From Mycolicibacterium nivoides (GTDB taxonomy: Bacteria; Actinomycetota; Actinomycetes; Mycobacteriales; Mycobacteriaceae): a DNA stretch of 64,000 nucleotides. Every line of letters starts with the position of its first letter. The stretch's first letter is position 1. Below are positions 60,036-64,000 of the stretch, piece after piece. The notes under the pieces were generated by a model, which had not been told where the DNA came from, searched no databases, and was given only the letters and a program-made list of their open reading frames with translations. Location of the stretch: positions 1,539,623 to 1,603,622 of the forward strand of contig NZ_CP034072.1 in the NCBI RefSeq assembly GCF_003855255.1, in the 5' to 3' direction. The position numbers were made by a program, and so were the translations under genes.

Positions 60036-60646
60036 CCACAGATACCGCAGCGGAGCTCTCCGATCCGAAGGCCGATGAGCTGGAGACCGACGACCTGGTC
60101 GTCGAAGAACTGATTGAGGACGATGCTGAACCCGCGGAGCAGGACCAGCCCCGACGCCGGTCCATCTCGTGGACGCGGGTGCTGACGTTCGGTGTGCTGC
60201 CCGCTTTGGCGCTGGTCCTGGCGCTGGGGGCGGGCTTCCTGAAATGGCAGGACGGGGCCGCGCGATCGGCACAGGCGGCGGGCACGGAGTCCGTCCGCGC
60301 CGCGGGCGAAAGCACCGTGGCGATCCTGTCTTATCGACCCGACACCGTGGACACCGAATTGCCCGCGGCCGCGGACCGGCTCACCGGTGAGTTCCGCGAC
60401 CAGTACACGCAACTGATCGACGACGTCGTCATCCCCGGGGCCAAACAGCAGGTGATCTCGGCGGTGGCCACGGTGCCGGCTGCCGCGTCGGTATCGGCGT
60501 CACCCCGGCATGCGGTGGTCCTGGTGCTCGTCGACCAGACCACCACAATCGGCACCGGTCCGCCGACCAAATCCACCTCCAGTGTGCGGGTCACCCTCGA
60601 CAAGGTCGAAAACCGATGGCTCATTTCGCAATTCGAACCGGTCTGA
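60032..60646 (+). CDS. Mce-associated membrane protein (second)
   Basis: This 204-residue protein has an acidic N-terminus (ELETDDLVVEELIEDDAEP) and helix VLTFGVLPALALVLALGAGFL (about 50-70). The same soluble Mam domain follows (STVAILSYRPDTVDTELPAAAD, VTLDKVENRWLISQFEPV). It overlaps the CAP-like gene by 31 nt, so expression is continuous to the operon end. Confidence 0.9.
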   Translation: MTTDTAAELSDPKADELETDDLVVEELIEDDAEPAEQDQPRRRSISWTRVLTFGVLPALALVLALGAGFLKWQDGAARSAQAAGTESVRAAGESTVAILSYRPDTVDTELPAAADRLTGEFRDQYTQLIDDVVIPGAKQQVISAVATVPAAASVSASPRHAVVLVLVDQTTTIGTGPPTKSTSSVRVTLDKVENRWLISQFEPV

Positions 60647-61116
60647 TCGCCGCCGTAGCGGCCCCGTTGGCGCTTTCCGCCGCATGGGGCCCGGCGCCCG
60701 CGCATGCCGACAACCAGCGGCTGAACAGCGGCGTGATCGCCAACGTGTTCACGATCCAGCGTCAGGCGGGCTGCACCACCAATGTGAAGGCCGACCCGAA
60801 GCTGCGGTTGGCGGCCGAATGGCACACCAACGATCTGCTCGCCGACCGCAGCCTGGACGACCATGCCGGCTCCGACGGATCGACGCCGCAGTCGCGGGCC
60901 GAGGCTGCCGGATTCCGCGGCCGGGTGGCCGAAACGGTCGCCATCAACCCGGCGTTGGCGATCAACGGCATCGAGATCCTCAACCAGTGGTACTACGACC
61001 CGGTCGATTTCGCGATCCTGTCCGACTGCGCCAACACCGCTATCGGTGTGTGGTCGGCCAATAGTCTGGACCGATCGGTGGTCGTGGCCGTGCTGGGTCA
61101 GCCGGCGGACGCGTAG
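60616..61116 (+). CDS. Exported CAP/SCP-like domain protein at the mce operon end
   Basis: This 166-residue protein has a signal peptide RTGLIAAVAAPLALSAAWGPAPAHA. The mature part contains AAEWHTNDLLADRSLDDHAGSDGSTPQSRAEAAGF and AETVAINPALAINGIEILNQWYYDP, a CAP/SCP-PR1-like core, with two Cys (RQAGCTTN, SDCANTAIGV) that may pair. It overlaps the Mam gene by 31 nt. It may bind a lipid, as some CAP proteins do, but that is inference. Confidence 0.8.
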   Translation: MAHFAIRTGLIAAVAAPLALSAAWGPAPAHADNQRLNSGVIANVFTIQRQAGCTTNVKADPKLRLAAEWHTNDLLADRSLDDHAGSDGSTPQSRAEAAGFRGRVAETVAINPALAINGIEILNQWYYDPVDFAILSDCANTAIGVWSANSLDRSVVVAVLGQPADA

Positions 61117-61160
61117 TAATACCCATCCCGACCCGGCGCTCGGACCGGCAGACTGAAGCC

Positions 61161-62462
61161 ATGCCAATCGACGAGGCAGTGCCCTCCCCGGACACCGTCA
61201 CCCGGGACACCAAGCCGGACCGTGACCGTGCGGTCGATGTCGCGCGCCTGGGCGCCCTGCTCGTGGTGATCTTCGGGCACTGCGCCCTGCTGCTGGCCAC
61301 CATCGATTCCGGGGGCGTACGGGTCGGCAACATCCTCGGTGCACTCCCGGCGCTGGCCCCGATCACCTGGGTGCTGCAGGTGATGCCACTGTTCTTCCTG
61401 GCCGGAGGGGCTGCGGGTGCCTACAGCTGGCATTCCGGTCGCTCGTGGGGTGCGTGGTTGCTCGCCCGTGCCCAGCGCCTCTGCCGGCCGGTGTTCTGGT
61501 ACCTGGCGGTGTGGTCGGTGGTCCTGGTCGTGGTGCACGCGACGATGGGGGCCGAGTCCGCCGCTGCGCTCGGGCGCGAGTGCGTGGCCCTGCTGTGGTT
61601 CCTGGGTGTCTACCTGATGGTGCTCGCCTTCGTCCCGGCAATGATGCGCCTGCACACGGGCCGGGCACTGGCATTGGTGGTCGCCGGACTGATCGTCGCC
61701 TCCGGAGTGGTGGATGCCATCTGCTTCGCGGCCGGCACCCCCGAGGCGGGCACCGTGAACCTGATCATCGTCTGGTTGATTCCCGTGGTGATCGGGGTGG
61801 CCTACGCGCGCCACCTGATCTGCGCGCGGCGGGCGATCGCGATCGCGGTCCTCGCCTTCACCGCACAGGTGATCCTCGCTCTCACCGGCATTTACGACGT
61901 GTCGCTCGTCGTCACTGGAACCGAGCACGTGTCGAACGTGTCACCGCCGACGCTGCTGCTGGCACTGCACTGCACGTGGATGCCATGCCTGTTCATCGCC
62001 GCTGCGGACCCGATCCGGCGCTGGGCCGCCCGTCCGCGGGTCTGGTACGTGGTGGCGACGGGCAATGGGGGAGCCATGACGCTGTACCTGTGGCACATCC
62101 CGGTGATCGCGATCGCCGCGTTCGGTCTGCATGCCCTCGGCCTGGATGCGTTCGACCCGCACGCCCCGGACTTCTGGCCCCATCTGGCTTTGCGTGCAGT
62201 GGTTTTCGCGGTTCTCATGGCGGCGGCCTTCCGGCTGCTGTCACCGCTGGAGCACCGCCCGCTGCCGTGGTGGGACGACCGGGTCCAGATCAGCGGCGCC
62301 CGGTCGGTGGTCACCGGCGTGCTGTTGTGTGTCGCCGGCGCCGCGTTGACCCTGATGGCCAAGAACGGCCTCGACGGTGCGCTGGGCTGGTCTGCGCTCG
62401 GCGGATTCGTCATCGCGGCCATCGCTGCGCGGGCCAGTGCGGGCCGGGCTGTCAAGGCCTAA
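61161..62462 (+). CDS. Acyltransferase-3 family membrane protein
   Basis: This 433-residue protein has about ten helices. The N-terminal motif RAVDVARLGALLVVIFGHCALLL contains the catalytic-type Arg/His of this family, seen as RDRAVDVARLGALLVVIFGH. A large set of segments follows, such as PLFFLAGGAAGAYSW and GAMTLYLWHIPVIAIAAFGL. The LYLWHIP motif is typical. Members O-acylate sugars or lipids of the envelope. The acceptor is unknown. It starts 44 nt after the CAP gene, so it may be part of the same transcript. Confidence 0.88.
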   Translation: MPIDEAVPSPDTVTRDTKPDRDRAVDVARLGALLVVIFGHCALLLATIDSGGVRVGNILGALPALAPITWVLQVMPLFFLAGGAAGAYSWHSGRSWGAWLLARAQRLCRPVFWYLAVWSVVLVVVHATMGAESAAALGRECVALLWFLGVYLMVLAFVPAMMRLHTGRALALVVAGLIVASGVVDAICFAAGTPEAGTVNLIIVWLIPVVIGVAYARHLICARRAIAIAVLAFTAQVILALTGIYDVSLVVTGTEHVSNVSPPTLLLALHCTWMPCLFIAAADPIRRWAARPRVWYVVATGNGGAMTLYLWHIPVIAIAAFGLHALGLDAFDPHAPDFWPHLALRAVVFAVLMAAAFRLLSPLEHRPLPWWDDRVQISGARSVVTGVLLCVAGAALTLMAKNGLDGALGWSALGGFVIAAIAARASAGRAVKA

Positions 62463-62547
62463 TTGCCCTGTGCGGCAAGATCTGTGGATGGATCGCGCGC
62501 TGTGGATAACTTCTCTGGGAGTCGGTGACCGGAGGTAGAATTCGAAC

Positions 62548-63945
62548 ATGTATTCGAGCACTGGCTCTGGCTGGGAGACGGTGCTGGCTGTCTACGACGA
62601 ATACGACGCCGTCTGCGCGAAAATGGCCGCTCTCAACTATCAGACGTTGAGCCTGCCTGAACTGCTGGAGCTGCAGTCGCGGCGCGAACATCAGGTCCGG
62701 TGCGCGCCTGCGGTGGATCACGTGATCTTGGCTGAAATGCAGTCGCGCACCACCGCGGCCGAGATCGGTGCGAAAAGCTGGTCCGATGTGTTGGCCATCC
62801 GGCTACGCATCAGCAACAAAGAAGCCAAACGCCGCGTCGCAGAAGCCGCGAACCTGGGCCCACGCACCACCATCACCGGGCAGCACTTGGCACCGGTGTT
62901 GCCGGCCACCGCCGCCGCCCAAGCCGAAGGCCACATCAACACCGAGCACGTCGCGATCATCCGGAAGTTCTTCGCCAAGCCACCCGTACCGCTGGATGCC
63001 GCCACCCACGCCCAGATCGACGCCGACCTGGCTCGCATCGCCGCCGGCAACAGCCCGGAAATCCTGAAACAGTGCGCTGACCGGATCGGCTTCCTGCTCA
63101 ATCAAGATGGCGACGCACCCATTGATGAACAACCCGAACGCCACGGTGAGATCATCATCGGGCCCCAAAATGCCGACGGCACCAGCGAAATCCGTGGCAG
63201 GCTCACCCCTGAGGCCCGCGCCACCCTCGAACCGATCTTGTCCCGCTACGGTGCCCCCGGCATGTGCAACCCCGCCGACGAGCACCCCTGCACCACCGGC
63301 ACTCCCAGTGCGGAGGCGATCGCGGCCGACACCCGCAGCGCCGCCCAGCGCAACCACGACTCCCTGGTGGCGATCGGCCGCAGCGCGCTGTCGTCAGGAG
63401 AACTCGGTCAGCACAACGGATTACCGGTCACGATCGTGGTATCCACCACGCTGCGTGAACTCGAAACCAGGACCGGTACCGGGCTCACCACCTCCGGCAC
63501 CCAGCTGCCGATCGCCGATGTCATCCGGATGGCCGCCCATGCCCACCACTACCTCGCGGTCTACGAGAACCATCGTCAGGTCCCGCTGTATCTGGGCCGC
63601 AGCAAGCGCATCGCCACCCCCGCTCAACGTCTCGTGCTGCACAACCGCGACCGGGGCTGCACCCGGCCGGGTTGTACCTGCCCTACCGACCGCTGCCAAA
63701 CCCACCACGCCAAAGCCGATTTCAGCCGCGGCGGCCTGACCGATATCACGGACCTCGCCTTGGCCTGCCCGAAAAGCAACCGCCTCGTCCACGATAAGGG
63801 CTGGCGCACCCGCCTACTTGACGACGGCCGCGTCGAATGGATCCCGCCACCACTCCTGGACGCCGGCCAGGACCGCACCAACCACTACTGGCACCCCGAA
63901 GACCTCTTCCATCCGCCAGAGAATGGCGAAGAAGGCGACCCGTAG
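62548..63945 (+). CDS. 13E12-type protein with DUF222 and HNH nuclease domain
   Basis: This 465-residue protein has an N-terminal DUF222 region (MAALNYQTLSLPELLELQSR, KSWSDVLAIRLRISNKEAKRRV). The C-terminal HNH motif is HNRDRGCTRPGCTCPTDRCQTHHAKADFSRGG and DLALACPKSNRLVHDKGW, with zinc cysteines and the catalytic His pair. The 13E12 family is multi-copy in mycobacterial genomes and may be mobile or a nuclease. GGAGG lies 13 nt before ATG 62548. The sequence is intact. Confidence 0.92.
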   Translation: MYSSTGSGWETVLAVYDEYDAVCAKMAALNYQTLSLPELLELQSRREHQVRCAPAVDHVILAEMQSRTTAAEIGAKSWSDVLAIRLRISNKEAKRRVAEAANLGPRTTITGQHLAPVLPATAAAQAEGHINTEHVAIIRKFFAKPPVPLDAATHAQIDADLARIAAGNSPEILKQCADRIGFLLNQDGDAPIDEQPERHGEIIIGPQNADGTSEIRGRLTPEARATLEPILSRYGAPGMCNPADEHPCTTGTPSAEAIAADTRSAAQRNHDSLVAIGRSALSSGELGQHNGLPVTIVVSTTLRELETRTGTGLTTSGTQLPIADVIRMAAHAHHYLAVYENHRQVPLYLGRSKRIATPAQRLVLHNRDRGCTRPGCTCPTDRCQTHHAKADFSRGGLTDITDLALACPKSNRLVHDKGWRTRLLDDGRVEWIPPPLLDAGQDRTNHYWHPEDLFHPPENGEEGDP

Positions 63946-64000
63946 AAGTCGGTGACGGGGTCACAGAAGGTCAGGGCCGCGGTGCTGGTCCCGGGCTCGG
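63946..64000. other. Window end after the HNH gene
   Basis: The last 55 bp show no gene start or terminator. Confidence 0.4.

Overview
The window is high-GC actinobacterial chromosome and reads as a rapidly growing mycobacterium of the Mycolicibacterium type. Three things point there: gene order that follows the M. tuberculosis Rv1683-Rv1713 block, an mce operon, and glnX/glnH/pknG, DUF732 and 13E12-type genes. No IS element, prophage, integrase or CRISPR array was seen.

Region 1 (1-25505) is the conserved core. In order it holds a Trm112 protein, a TetR/ABC exporter unit, mpg and tyrS. After an unusual 459-bp gap come a TPR protein, a glycerol-3-phosphate-phosphatase-like HAD, a small protein, tlyA, ppnK and recN, then a four-gene insertion relative to M. 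tuberculosis (DUF4287, PNPOx-like, VOC, CGNR). The block ends with steA, steB/mctB, pyrG, a NUDIX hydrolase, xerD, an O-methyltransferase, parA-scpA-scpB, an RluB-type synthase, cmk and der. Many start/stop overlaps (ATGA, GTGA) indicate long co-transcribed units for nucleotide metabolism, ribosome maturation and chromosome segregation. The tyrS gap carries a sigma-A-type promoter, the mycobacterial rRNA leader antitermination sequence and a strong hairpin, but no rRNA. This is exactly where fast growers keep rrnB, so it looks like a headless rRNA operon.

Region 2 (25576-31100) has two TauE/SafE permeases with a possible leader peptide between them, tRNA-Pro(GGG), and a pair encoding a Gly/Cys/His-tailed membrane peptide and a DUF1399-like protein. 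A two-gene envelope-type operon of unknown function and several small ORFs follow.

Region 3 (31124-39629) is a tight six-gene minus-strand operon: aldehyde dehydrogenase, MFS carrier, FAD monooxygenase, cupin, ACMSD-type amidohydrolase and OYE-type reductase. A divergent GAF-PucR regulator faces it across a palindromic operator candidate. It looks like an uncharacterised (hetero)aromatic catabolic pathway.

Region 4 (39646-50000) has two related exported M15-like proteins flanking a flavin amine oxidase, a compact GlnX-GlnH-PknG sensing module whose kinase lacks 40 N-terminal residues and about 57 C-terminal-region residues of M. tuberculosis PknG, a DUF732 protein, and a TetR/MpaB-type oxygenase pair around a perfect 20-bp palindrome.

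Region 5 (50156-61116) is a complete mce operon (yrbEA, yrbEB, mceA-F, two Mce-associated proteins, a CAP-like exported protein) behind a near-consensus promoter. The window ends with an acyltransferase-3 membrane protein and a 13E12/HNH protein.
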